From: UBA5793 sp040255465 | GTDB lineage: Bacteria > Planctomycetota > Phycisphaerae > Phycisphaerales > UBA5793 | Direction of reading: 5' to 3' | Assembly (NCBI GenBank): GCA_040255465.1 | Contig: JBDZVA010000003.1 | Location: 620,001 to 684,000 of the forward strand | Length of the DNA: 64,000 nt | Part shown: piece by piece, positions 56,862 to 64,000 of the stretch | How positions within the stretch are numbered: position 1 is the first letter of the stretch | Layout: each line of letters begins with the position of its first letter | Notes under the pieces: generated by a model | Databases searched by the model: none | Told to the model about the DNA's origin: nothing | The model's input: the letters and a program-made list of their open reading frames with translations, nothing else | Program-made: the position numbers and the translations under genes

Positions 56862-58253
56862 GTGATTCCCGAGCGCGGCAAGGGCTCTGCCGCGCCTACT
56901 GTGGGCGACGTGTTGCGCTCGTTCTGGCCATCCTCGATCCACCCCCTGGCGCGGCGGAACTACCGCCACGAGTTGTCCGCGGTTGCCACTTGGCCGATCG
57001 CCGTGGCGATGATCGAAGGCACGGTCACAGGCATTCTCGCCAAGAAGGCTTTCGCTGACACGCCGGACTGGATCATCGCCACCCTCGCCGCCGCCCCGGC
57101 CTTCAGCAACATGTCCAGCCTGATCTGGGCACGGCTGGCCAACGGCAGTCGCACGCTGCGCCACCTGCTCATGCTGCAACTGGGTATCGTGGTGCTGGTG
57201 GGGTGCATCGCCCTGCTGCCGCGATCCACCACCGGTTTGTATCTCTTCACGTTGTGCGCCGTGCTGGCGCGTCTGCTCATGACCGGCGTCATCACGCTGC
57301 GCGCGGTGCTGTGGCGCGCCAACTACCGCCGGCATGAGCGTGGCACGATCACCGGCCGGCTCATCATTGTCCAGACGATTCTCGTGTCGTCTTCCACGCT
57401 GCTGCTTGGCGAATTGATGGACCGGGACCGCGACAGTTTTCACTACGTGTATGGCGCGGCGGTGCTCTTCGGTCTGGCCGGCGTGTGGTTCTTCTCGCGC
57501 CTGCGCCTGCGTCACCCGTTTCTCATTCGCCCGGGCATCGCGCCGCGACAGCAGCCCCAGGGCTGGTCGATAGGCGGCCTGCTTGCCGAGTGGGCCAGCA
57601 CGCTGAGTGAGATGATCACGATCATGCGCGATGACGTCGCGTATCGCGGCTTCATGGTCTGCATGTTCATCCTCGGCATCTCGAATCTTGCCATGGACGG
57701 CCCGCTCATCAAGGTCGCCGACGAACAGTTCCACCTCAGCTACATGCACTCGATCCTGCTGCTCAACTCCCTGCCGCTGGCACTCATGCCCGTGTCGATT
57801 CCGTTCTGGTCGCGCCTCATGCGCAACAGCCACATCATTCGGTACCGCTCGATTCACTCGTGGACTTTTGTCATCGCCCAGTTCTGTGTCTTCGCAGCGG
57901 TCGTCAACGGTTCGCTCGTTCTGCTCACCCTCGGCCTGGCGGTGCGCGGCATGGGGTTCGGCGGCGGTGAACTCGCGTGGAACCTTGGCCACAATGACTT
58001 TGCCACCAGCGACCGCGCCAGCACCTACATGACCATCCACGTGACCTTGACGGGCATTCGCGGCCTCATCGGCGGGTACATTGGCATGTGGCTCTACGCT
58101 GGTTTCCCGACGAGTCGCGGAGTCGTCCCGCTGCTGGGCGAATACTGTTTCTTGTTCTGGGCCATCATCTGCACGTGCGGGGCGCTGGGCTTTGTCTACC
58201 TCAACTTCCGCCTGGCGCACCTGACGCGCAACGGCCCGGAGGAGCAGCGGTGA
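56862..58253 (+). CDS. MFS transporter
   Basis: A 463-residue major facilitator protein with a GTG start. About 12 helices can be picked out, among them LMLQLGIVVLVGCIALLPRS, LFTLCAVLARLLMTGVITLR, GLAGVWFFSRLRLR and YCFLFWAIICTCGALGFVYL. A basic loop, RANYRRHERGTITGRLI, sits between the halves of the N-terminal domain. The substrate cannot be inferred. The last base of its stop codon is the first base of the holB-type start (TGATG), so the two are coupled. The preceding divergent gene leaves only 14 bases for a promoter. Confidence 0.8.
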   Translation: MIPERGKGSAAPTVGDVLRSFWPSSIHPLARRNYRHELSAVATWPIAVAMIEGTVTGILAKKAFADTPDWIIATLAAAPAFSNMSSLIWARLANGSRTLRHLLMLQLGIVVLVGCIALLPRSTTGLYLFTLCAVLARLLMTGVITLRAVLWRANYRRHERGTITGRLIIVQTILVSSSTLLLGELMDRDRDSFHYVYGAAVLFGLAGVWFFSRLRLRHPFLIRPGIAPRQQPQGWSIGGLLAEWASTLSEMITIMRDDVAYRGFMVCMFILGISNLAMDGPLIKVADEQFHLSYMHSILLLNSLPLALMPVSIPFWSRLMRNSHIIRYRSIHSWTFVIAQFCVFAAVVNGSLVLLTLGLAVRGMGFGGGELAWNLGHNDFATSDRASTYMTIHVTLTGIRGLIGGYIGMWLYAGFPTSRGVVPLLGEYCFLFWAIICTCGALGFVYLNFRLAHLTRNGPEEQR

Positions 58254-59317
58254 TGCAACACATTCTCGGCCACGATCGCGCCATTGATGTCCTGCAGAGC
58301 GCCCTGCAGGCAGGGCGTTTGCATCACGCGTGGATCTTCCACGGCCCGGCCGGCGTCGGCAAGCGCACCACGGCCGAGGCACTGGCGGCGATCCTGCTCG
58401 ATCCGAATGCGGCGCCCAACCTTTCCGGCCTCATCGAAGCCGACCCCGAGGGCAAAACCGCCCGCCTCATCGCCGCAGGCACGCACCCGGACCTGCACTT
58501 CATCACCCGCAGCCTGGCGTCCTATGTGACAGACGCTCGAACGCGTCGCGGCAAGCAGACGAACATTCCCGCCGAGGTCGTGCGCGAGTTCATCGTCGAA
58601 CCCGCCACGCGTTCCGGGCACAACGGCGCGTCACGCGCTTCCAAAGTGTTCATCATCGACGAGGCCGAACTGCTCGATGACAAGGGGCAGAACATCCTGC
58701 TCAAGACGCTCGAGGAGCCGCCGCCCGGCACGGTGCTGATCCTGATTACGGGCAACGAAGATGAACTCATCCCCACCGTGCGCAGTCGCTGCCAGCGCGT
58801 GGCGTTCGGGCCGCTGGATGATGAGGCGATGTCCCGGTGGATCAAGTCCGCGGGATTCGACATCAACGCCGCGCACAAGCGCTGGCTGGTGCAGTTCGCC
58901 CAGGGCTCGCCGGGACTGGCCACCCAGGCGATCGAACACGGCCTGTTCGACTGGTACCTCGCGCTGGAGCCGATGATCCGCACGATCGAGTCCGGCGCGT
59001 ACCCGGCTGAGATGGGGACGACCATGGCCAAGCTGATCGACGCCCACGCCGTCGCCCGCCAGAAGGCCAACCCCAACGCCAGCAAGGAATCGGGGAATCG
59101 CGAGGCGGCGGACTTCGTTTTTGTTCTGCTCTCCCGCGAGATACACGCTGCGATGACGCGCACCATCGCAGCCGGCGACGACGTTGAGCCGCACTTGGCG
59201 GCGTTCGATCTCATTCATGACGCCGAGCGGCAGCTCGACTCGCACCTGAACCTGTCGCAGGTGCTCGAAAACCTGGTCATCCAGTGGTCGAATCTCTTCG
59301 ACACTGCTGCGGCGTGA
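58253..59317 (+). CDS. holB: DNA polymerase III delta-prime subunit-like AAA+ protein
   Basis: A 354-residue clamp-loader ATPase-like protein. It starts MQHILGHDRAIDVLQSALQA with the Walker A GPAGVGKRT (31-39). The SRC motif is present in TVRSRCQRVAF, and the segment FIIDEAELLDDKGQNILLKT with LEEPPPGTV is the DNA polymerase III delta-prime signature. The C-terminal part is helical. The zinc module of E. coli delta-prime is not seen. ATG 58253 follows GGAGGAG with a spacing of about 9, overlapping the MFS stop. The tau/gamma subunit is an alternative but would be much longer. Confidence 0.88.
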   Translation: MQHILGHDRAIDVLQSALQAGRLHHAWIFHGPAGVGKRTTAEALAAILLDPNAAPNLSGLIEADPEGKTARLIAAGTHPDLHFITRSLASYVTDARTRRGKQTNIPAEVVREFIVEPATRSGHNGASRASKVFIIDEAELLDDKGQNILLKTLEEPPPGTVLILITGNEDELIPTVRSRCQRVAFGPLDDEAMSRWIKSAGFDINAAHKRWLVQFAQGSPGLATQAIEHGLFDWYLALEPMIRTIESGAYPAEMGTTMAKLIDAHAVARQKANPNASKESGNREAADFVFVLLSREIHAAMTRTIAAGDDVEPHLAAFDLIHDAERQLDSHLNLSQVLENLVIQWSNLFDTAAA

Positions 59318-59340
59318 ACTCGATTGGAGCGAAGGGAACG

Positions 59341-59832
59341 CTACCCCTGCACGCTGATCGAGAGCCCGGCGATGCGATCCTCAGCGGATCCGGCCCGGCC
59401 GTTGGGCGGAGGCGGGCTGCCTGAGGGCTTGGACCCGTTGTGGCTCGCTCCGGCTCGCTCTTCGCGGAGTTTCTCCATCGCCATGAGCCATGTCTCGCGC
59501 TCGTATTCGAGCAGACTGATGACCTCATCGACGATGTCGGCGTCGCGTTGCGAGCTGGCTTCCATGAGCCGGCGATACATGTAGGTGTAGAGAGCCGCGA
59601 GGCGCTTGCAAAGATCCGGGGCAATCTCCGGTCGCAGGGCGCTGATCAGTTCCATCAAGATGTCCTGGCACTGATGAATGCCCTGATAACTCTTCTCGAA
59701 ATTGCGCTCGCGGAGCCCCTGCGCTCCCTGGCGGGCAAAGCCCAACGCTCCCTCAAGGAGCATGAGCCGCAATTCCTCAGGTGATGCGGAAAAGACGCGC
59801 TGGCGGAGATAGGCGTTGGCCTGTTCGTTCAT
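59341..59832 (-). CDS. fliS: Flagellar export chaperone FliS
   Basis: A 163-residue FliS-family chaperone that keeps flagellin from polymerising in the cytoplasm. The pattern MNEQANAYLRQRVFSASPEE, LRLMLLEGALGFARQGAQ and YQGIHQCQDILMELISAL matches the four-helix FliS. The C-terminal 40 residues are Pro/Gly-rich and extra. ATG 59832 is the conserved start; an ATG three codons earlier (59841) is possible. It lies 77 bases downstream of fliD in the same direction, the classic fliD-fliS order. Confidence 0.92.
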   Translation of the reverse strand: MNEQANAYLRQRVFSASPEELRLMLLEGALGFARQGAQGLRERNFEKSYQGIHQCQDILMELISALRPEIAPDLCKRLAALYTYMYRRLMEASSQRDADIVDEVISLLEYERETWLMAMEKLREERAGASHNGSKPSGSPPPPNGRAGSAEDRIAGLSISVQG

Positions 59833-59909
59833 AGATCCCATCTGATCGGTCGTTCAGGCAAAAGACATTCACGTTCGATCGAAGGTCCGCATACGGCGTC
59901 CGCCCGGGG

Positions 59910-62732
59910 TTATCCGAACCCTCGAATCGACCCAAGTGCGGTCTGCTGCTGCTGGAGCGAGGCGAGCGCGGTCTCCATTGCCGAGAACTGCCGCTGGAGA
60001 ATCCCACGCCGCGACTCAAGCCGGACGTCAAACGCCGCGATGCGCTTCTTCTGGATCTCGATCAGCGTGTCGTAGTTCTTGTTGACGACCGACATCGAGC
60101 CGTCAATCGTGTCCGTCATGCTCTTGAGCACTTCATTGAGCCGCTCAACGACGCCCAGCGATTTGTAGATCGGTTCATTCGACTTGTAGGTCACCCCACC
60201 GCCGAGGTCGATGTTCTGGTCGTCGGCGAGCTTGCGTGCGGCAAAGACATTGGAGACGGCATCGGGATCGGCGATCAGCGCCTGGCGCAACCGGTCCTCG
60301 TTGAGGACGAGTTTCCCGCCGGTCCCGACGGTGATTCCAACCTGGGCGAGATTCTGGTATTGCGTCTCGACACCCAGCGCCGAACTCTGCACGGTGCGGT
60401 ACAACTGAGATTCGATACTGGCAATTGTGGAATTGCCCAGCAGTATGCCCTTCTCTTCCGTATCGGCATTGTACTTGCCGAGATCGTTGATGCGGCCGAT
60501 GACCGCGTTGAACGCCGTGATCCACGACTTGACGCTTTCGATCTGCTTGCCGGTGTTCTCAGTCACCGTGAGCGTCACGGGGGATTCGCTGGCCGACTTG
60601 AGATCGATCTTCACGCCCGTGACCACGTTATCGAGCGTGTTCTTCCTGCTGGTGATGAGAATCGCCTTTGCGGGGTCGCTCGAGCCGAAAAAGACCACCG
60701 CATCCTGCGCTTTGCTCAACGTGCTCAGGCCCAGATCGACGTCGCCCGAATCGACGATCAGATCGCCCGCCAGACCGGAAATCTTGCTCGTGAGCGACAG
60801 GAAGTAGGGCTTCTCGCCGGTGCCGTTGTTAATCAGTGACGCCGAGACGTTGAATCCCGCATTGTTGATCTTGCTGATCAGATCATCGAGCGTGTCGGTC
60901 GGATCGAGCGCGACAGTCTGCTCGTAGGAGCCATCGATGAAGTTGTTGTCCGTCGCATCCGCGGCGGTTCCGATGATGTTGAGATCTTTGGCGGTGCTGC
61001 CGGTGAGGCTTTCGATCTTGATCGCGGCCACCGGATCCGTGGCGGTGCTCTCGATGAGCAGGCCGTCGCCGGTGTCATTGATGCGGGCGTTGACCTCCAG
61101 TGGCTTGGAGTTGATCTCGGCAATGATGTCCTGAAGCGTCTTGGCGTCGGAGCCAATGTCGATGGTTGCGTTGTTGCCCAGGCCATCGGTGATCTTGAAC
61201 GTGCCTTTGCCAATTCCCCGGCCGTAGTTCATCTCGGTGAGCAGTTTGGCGCCCGAGACGTACTGCAACTGGAGGTTGGTGCCGCGCACCGAATCGGCCG
61301 CCACGCCGCCCGGGTCGGTCTCGATGCCGAGTACGGGAGCGGCATCGCCGCCGATGATGAGATTCCCGCCCCCACCCACGGTGTCGGTGATGAGCAGGCC
61401 GTTTCCGGCTGAGTTGAGCGAAGCCGTCACGTTGAGCGTCGCCGAGGCGTTGATCGCCGCAATGATGTCGCTCATCGACGAGTTCGAATCGAGGGTGATG
61501 CTGTCGGAGTTGCCGGCGCGGTCGGTGATGTCGAGGGTCGTGGCGCCGCCCAGGCCACTGCCGCCATTGAGACTCTTCGTGAGCACCGAATTCAGCCCGG
61601 CTCGGATGCGATCGCCGCCGATCTTGGTTGGCGTGCCGGGGTCGGCCGCCTTGAAGATGCCCAGGTCGATGGCGCCTTGCGTGGCGCCCGCCGTTCCGGC
61701 CAGCACCTGGAACGTCGAGCCACCGGCCGTGTTGTCCGTGAGCTCGATGCTGACCCCGTCGGCGCTGATGGCCATGGTCACCGAGCCGCCGGTCTGCGAT
61801 TCGATACGGTCCTTGACGCCCTGGAGCGTCGTGACCGCTTCCAGCGTGTCGGAACCCGAGGTGATCTTGCCGAGTTTGATGTCGTGGACAGTTCCATCGG
61901 CGGTGCGGACCTGGAAGTCCGTGAGATCGAGACCAGCGTTGATCTGCACTCCATTGCCGCCGTTGAGGGCGGCCAGTCTGCTGTTGAGGCCAATGCTGTT
62001 GAGTTGGGTGCCGACGATTTCGCCCGACCCCGTTCCGGCGATACCCAGCGAGGTGGCCGTGGTGTAACCGGTGGCGTTGGCGATGGTCAGCGACCCGCCG
62101 CCCCCGGCCGTGTCTGTCACCGTCAGTCCGGTGCCGTTGTCGCTGACTCTGGCAGTCACGTTGACGGTCGTGTCAGAGTTGATCGCGTCCAGCACGTCGT
62201 TGATCGTGACGGCGCGGGAGAGGTCGATTGTGGAGATCGCGCCCGAAGAGTCCGTAATCTTGATCTTGCCGCGGACGACGCCGCTGCCGTTGTTCAATTG
62301 GGTCAGGGCGGTGTCTGTCTCGAGGCGACCCTTGCCGAATTCAAATGAGATGTTCGACAAACCCAGCGCGGTCGCATCCCGATCCGTAAACCCGTTGGAG
62401 AGATACTGACTCGTCGAGACGAGTCGATCGACCAGGAACGTGTACGCCCCCTGTTGAGCCGAGGGAGTGGCCGTGCCGCTGAGCACTGCTTCATTGCTGC
62501 TGGTGACGGTCTTGGACTGAAAGGTCTTGTCCGTGCCGAACTTGGCGGATGCCGACTTGAGCGCGAGCAGCAGGCTGTTGAGTCCGAGAAACGCGGACTG
62601 CTCCGATTGCAACTGGGCCTGTCGATTGAGCGCGAGCACCTTGGGGCGCGACTCGACCGCGAGCAACTGCTGGATCAAGGCACCTGTGTCGATGCCGCTG
62701 ATCAATCCGACGCTGGTGGAAATACCGGTCAT
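59910..62732 (-). CDS. fliD: Flagellar hook-associated protein 2 (filament cap) FliD, unusually long
   Basis: A 940-residue FliD, the filament cap that folds flagellin into the growing filament. ATG 62732 follows GGAG and opens with the FliD N-terminal domain (TGISTSVGLISGIDTGALIQ, SRPKVLALNRQAQLQSEQSA). The C-terminal domain (LNEVLKSMTDTIDGSMSVVN and KNYDTLIEIQKKRIAAFDVR) has the coiled coil. The middle holds about four flagellin-IN-like units, for example AVTINDVLDAINSDTTVNVT, SSMSDIIAAINASATLNVTA and KTLQDIIAEINSKPLEVNAR. E. coli FliD is about 470 residues. The insertions should form extra outer domains of the cap. fliS lies downstream. Confidence 0.95.
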   Translation of the reverse strand: MTGISTSVGLISGIDTGALIQQLLAVESRPKVLALNRQAQLQSEQSAFLGLNSLLLALKSASAKFGTDKTFQSKTVTSSNEAVLSGTATPSAQQGAYTFLVDRLVSTSQYLSNGFTDRDATALGLSNISFEFGKGRLETDTALTQLNNGSGVVRGKIKITDSSGAISTIDLSRAVTINDVLDAINSDTTVNVTARVSDNGTGLTVTDTAGGGGSLTIANATGYTTATSLGIAGTGSGEIVGTQLNSIGLNSRLAALNGGNGVQINAGLDLTDFQVRTADGTVHDIKLGKITSGSDTLEAVTTLQGVKDRIESQTGGSVTMAISADGVSIELTDNTAGGSTFQVLAGTAGATQGAIDLGIFKAADPGTPTKIGGDRIRAGLNSVLTKSLNGGSGLGGATTLDITDRAGNSDSITLDSNSSMSDIIAAINASATLNVTASLNSAGNGLLITDTVGGGGNLIIGGDAAPVLGIETDPGGVAADSVRGTNLQLQYVSGAKLLTEMNYGRGIGKGTFKITDGLGNNATIDIGSDAKTLQDIIAEINSKPLEVNARINDTGDGLLIESTATDPVAAIKIESLTGSTAKDLNIIGTAADATDNNFIDGSYEQTVALDPTDTLDDLISKINNAGFNVSASLINNGTGEKPYFLSLTSKISGLAGDLIVDSGDVDLGLSTLSKAQDAVVFFGSSDPAKAILITSRKNTLDNVVTGVKIDLKSASESPVTLTVTENTGKQIESVKSWITAFNAVIGRINDLGKYNADTEEKGILLGNSTIASIESQLYRTVQSSALGVETQYQNLAQVGITVGTGGKLVLNEDRLRQALIADPDAVSNVFAARKLADDQNIDLGGGVTYKSNEPIYKSLGVVERLNEVLKSMTDTIDGSMSVVNKNYDTLIEIQKKRIAAFDVRLESRRGILQRQFSAMETALASLQQQQTALGSIRGFG

Positions 62733-63124
62733 GAAAACTCTCCCGAGAATCGCGTCCCCGCCACTGACCCGATGATCCCGTCCCCGAGGCGCGCAGTGTG
62801 AGCGGGGTGGCCAACGCTCTTGAGCAAGGCGGATGCCTGACTCCATGCCGAGCCGGGACATCCGGCACGCATCCCTGCCGCCGACCGATCCCCGGTTTCA
62901 GCTCCGTGGCGCCGGCTGCGGAGTCCCAAAGGGATTATCGACCGCGCCCGGGGCCATCCTTCAGCGGACCCGGGCCGCGCAGGGCTTGCGCCTTTCGGCA
63001 AGATCGACTCTCCGGCCGCCTACCTTGAAGGGCACGCTGCAATCCGCGACATAATCAGACCCGTTTGGCCGCTCCGCCCCTGATGCGACTTACCTGAGCC
63101 CGGCTGCGGGCCGATCTTCCACCT
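62733..63124. other. 392-base divergent intergenic region
   Basis: No gene is seen; short frames on both strands have no motif or ribosome site. It holds the upstream regions of fliD (minus) and the HDOD gene (plus). I looked for a sigma-28 (TAAA-N15-GCCGATAA) or sigma-54 promoter for fliD and did not find a convincing one. G/C-rich stem-loops around 62845-62865 (GCCGAGCCGGGACATCCGGC) are present. Confidence 0.45.
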
Positions 63125-64000
63125 ATGAGTCTGGCTCAGCAGAGCACGCGATCCGACCGCGTTGAGGTGATCCTGCAGCAGTTGCACACGCTGCCAACCC
63201 TCTCCGCCATCGCCATGCGCCTGCTCTCCCTCACCTCCGACGATGAGAGTGAGATCACTGAGATCGTCAAGATCATCGAGTCGGACCCGTCCATCACGGC
63301 CAAGGTGCTCAGCCTTTGCCGCCGCTCGGAAACTGGCCTTGGGACCAAGATCACCACCGTCGATCGGGCGGTGGTCATGCTCGGTTTTGAGGCCATCCGC
63401 AACGCCGTTCTTTCGATCGAGATCTACAACCTCTTCGAGAGCACCCGGCCCGGCCAGCAGCGCGGGTTGGACATCGACGAGTCGTCGACGGGCAAGCCCT
63501 TTGACAGCGCGGGATTCTGGATGCACAGCGTCGCAGTCGCAGTCGCCGCCGAACTGCTTGCCAAGCGCCGCACCCATGACCCGCGCATCGCGCCCGATGA
63601 GGCGTTTGTCTGCGGCCTGCTGCATGACCTGGGCAAACTCGCGCTCGAACGACTCCTGCCGCGCGGCTACGAGCGCGTCATCGAACTCGCCGAGCAGCGC
63701 CAGGGCAACATTGCCGAGATGGAGCGCCGCGTCATCGGCCTGGATCACCACACCACCGGCAAACGCCTGGCGGAACAGTGGAATCTGCCGCACATCATTC
63801 AGGACGTCCTGTGGCTGCACGGCCAGCCTGTTGAGTCGCTTCCCGTACTGCCTCACGAGGGCATGATCGCGCTGGTCACTCTGGCCGACCATCTCGTTCG
63901 CAAACAGCATCTCGGGTTCTCGGGCAATCACGTCTTTCCAGACGATCAGGCCACGCTGTGCAAGCACGTCGGCGTCACCGCCCAGGATGTCAGCGAAGTC
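63125..64000 (+). CDS. HDOD-domain signalling protein, cut by the right edge
   Basis: The frame opens at ATG 63125 and is still open at the window end, so at least 292 residues. Residues ~12-210 form an HDOD domain: LPTLSAIAMRLLSLTSDD, SDPSITAKVLSLCRRSE, RAVVMLGFEAIRNAVLSIEI and the HD pair in FVCGLLHDLGKLALERLLP, with a third His in GLDHHTTGKRLAEQWNLP. HDOD proteins are non-catalytic or degenerate HD relatives in regulatory pathways. A further output domain could follow beyond the edge. It is divergent from fliD, so a link to motility is plausible but unproven. Confidence 0.85.
   Translation, partial: MSLAQQSTRSDRVEVILQQLHTLPTLSAIAMRLLSLTSDDESEITEIVKIIESDPSITAKVLSLCRRSETGLGTKITTVDRAVVMLGFEAIRNAVLSIEIYNLFESTRPGQQRGLDIDESSTGKPFDSAGFWMHSVAVAVAAELLAKRRTHDPRIAPDEAFVCGLLHDLGKLALERLLPRGYERVIELAEQRQGNIAEMERRVIGLDHHTTGKRLAEQWNLPHIIQDVLWLHGQPVESLPVLPHEGMIALVTLADHLVRKQHLGFSGNHVFPDDQATLCKHVGVTAQDVSEV

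Noticed and set aside
63020..63967. Minus-strand frame of 315 codons near the right edge
   Set aside because: The plus strand is a continuous HDOD protein with HD motif; the minus frame is its shadow.
1..64000. CRISPR arrays, rRNA, tRNA, tmRNA, insertion sequences with transposase
   Set aside because: I read both strands for repeat-spacer arrays, cloverleaf-like segments and transposase motifs and found none I could support; short or divergent tRNAs could still have been missed by eye.

Overview
The window looks like chromosomal DNA of a flagellated, GC-rich planctomycete, most likely of the Phycisphaerae/Phycisphaerales type. The pointers are: membrane proteins carrying a CPxC-NYDLR-CPECG zinc ribbon, an H-X9-DG pseudopilin tail at the left edge, PEP-CTERM sorting, a recurring Cys-rich C-terminal domain on secreted proteins, sigma-54 promoters, flagellar genes (fliN-like, fliS, fliD, csrA), two ClpP paralogues, and a large Rieske/cytochrome b plus multihaem cytochrome c operon. 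I see no rRNA, tRNA, CRISPR array or prophage. This taxonomic call is inference from family content, not a search.

Layout. 1-10 kb: pseudopilin fragment, DUF4380-like lipoprotein, FliN-like protein, zinc-ribbon membrane proteins with two decayed zinc-ribbon tails, several small repeat families, a monomeric sarcosine/N-methyltryptophan oxidase-type flavoprotein, a BatA/vWA membrane protein, SurE and RidA. 10-18 kb: seven-iron ferredoxin, GAPDH, a class I aminotransferase, RF2 with programmed frameshift, a tandem pair of secreted proteins with duplicated terminators, and CsrA. 18-31 kb: envelope and hypothetical proteins, a DUF433/DUF5615 toxin-antitoxin-like module between 27-bp direct repeats, clpP1-clpP2, a zinc-ribbon protein, a small lipoprotein, a PGRP-type amidase, a Ser/Thr kinase, a PEP-CTERM protein and a HAF-repeat protein.

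30.7-49.8 kb is the most remarkable part. Ten minus-strand genes with overlapping or nearly abutting ends (43868 down to 30682) encode, in order of transcription: a 15-haem protein, a TlpA-TPR protein, a Rieske protein, a b6-type cytochrome b with an extra Cys at the haem ci position, a subunit IV-pentahaem fusion, an 11-haem/cytochrome b fusion, a 12-haem NapC-type protein, a 15-haem lipoprotein, another 15-haem protein and a second TlpA-TPR protein. That is about 73 predicted c-type haem sites (65 strict CXXCH). Divergently there is a secreted GHP-repeat protein, an NtrC-type activator, a YgbA-like (nitrous-oxide-stimulated) protein, a histidine-kinase-like protein without a catalytic domain, a RegB-like kinase and a SixA phosphatase. 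I find good -24/-12 (sigma-54) promoters in front of the multihaem operon, the GHP-repeat gene and the ygbA-like gene, so the activator plausibly controls the whole respiratory locus. My reading is a quinol-oxidising Rieske/b complex that feeds a periplasmic multihaem wire under redox or nitrogen-oxide control. The terminal acceptor is not visible here.

49.9-64 kb: RCK-type channel, a PD40 beta-propeller secreted protein, a tandem pair of exported proteins with pseudopilin-like tails, an orphan DNA methyltransferase, an MFS transporter, DNA polymerase III delta-prime, fliS, an unusually long fliD, and an HDOD signalling protein cut by the right edge.
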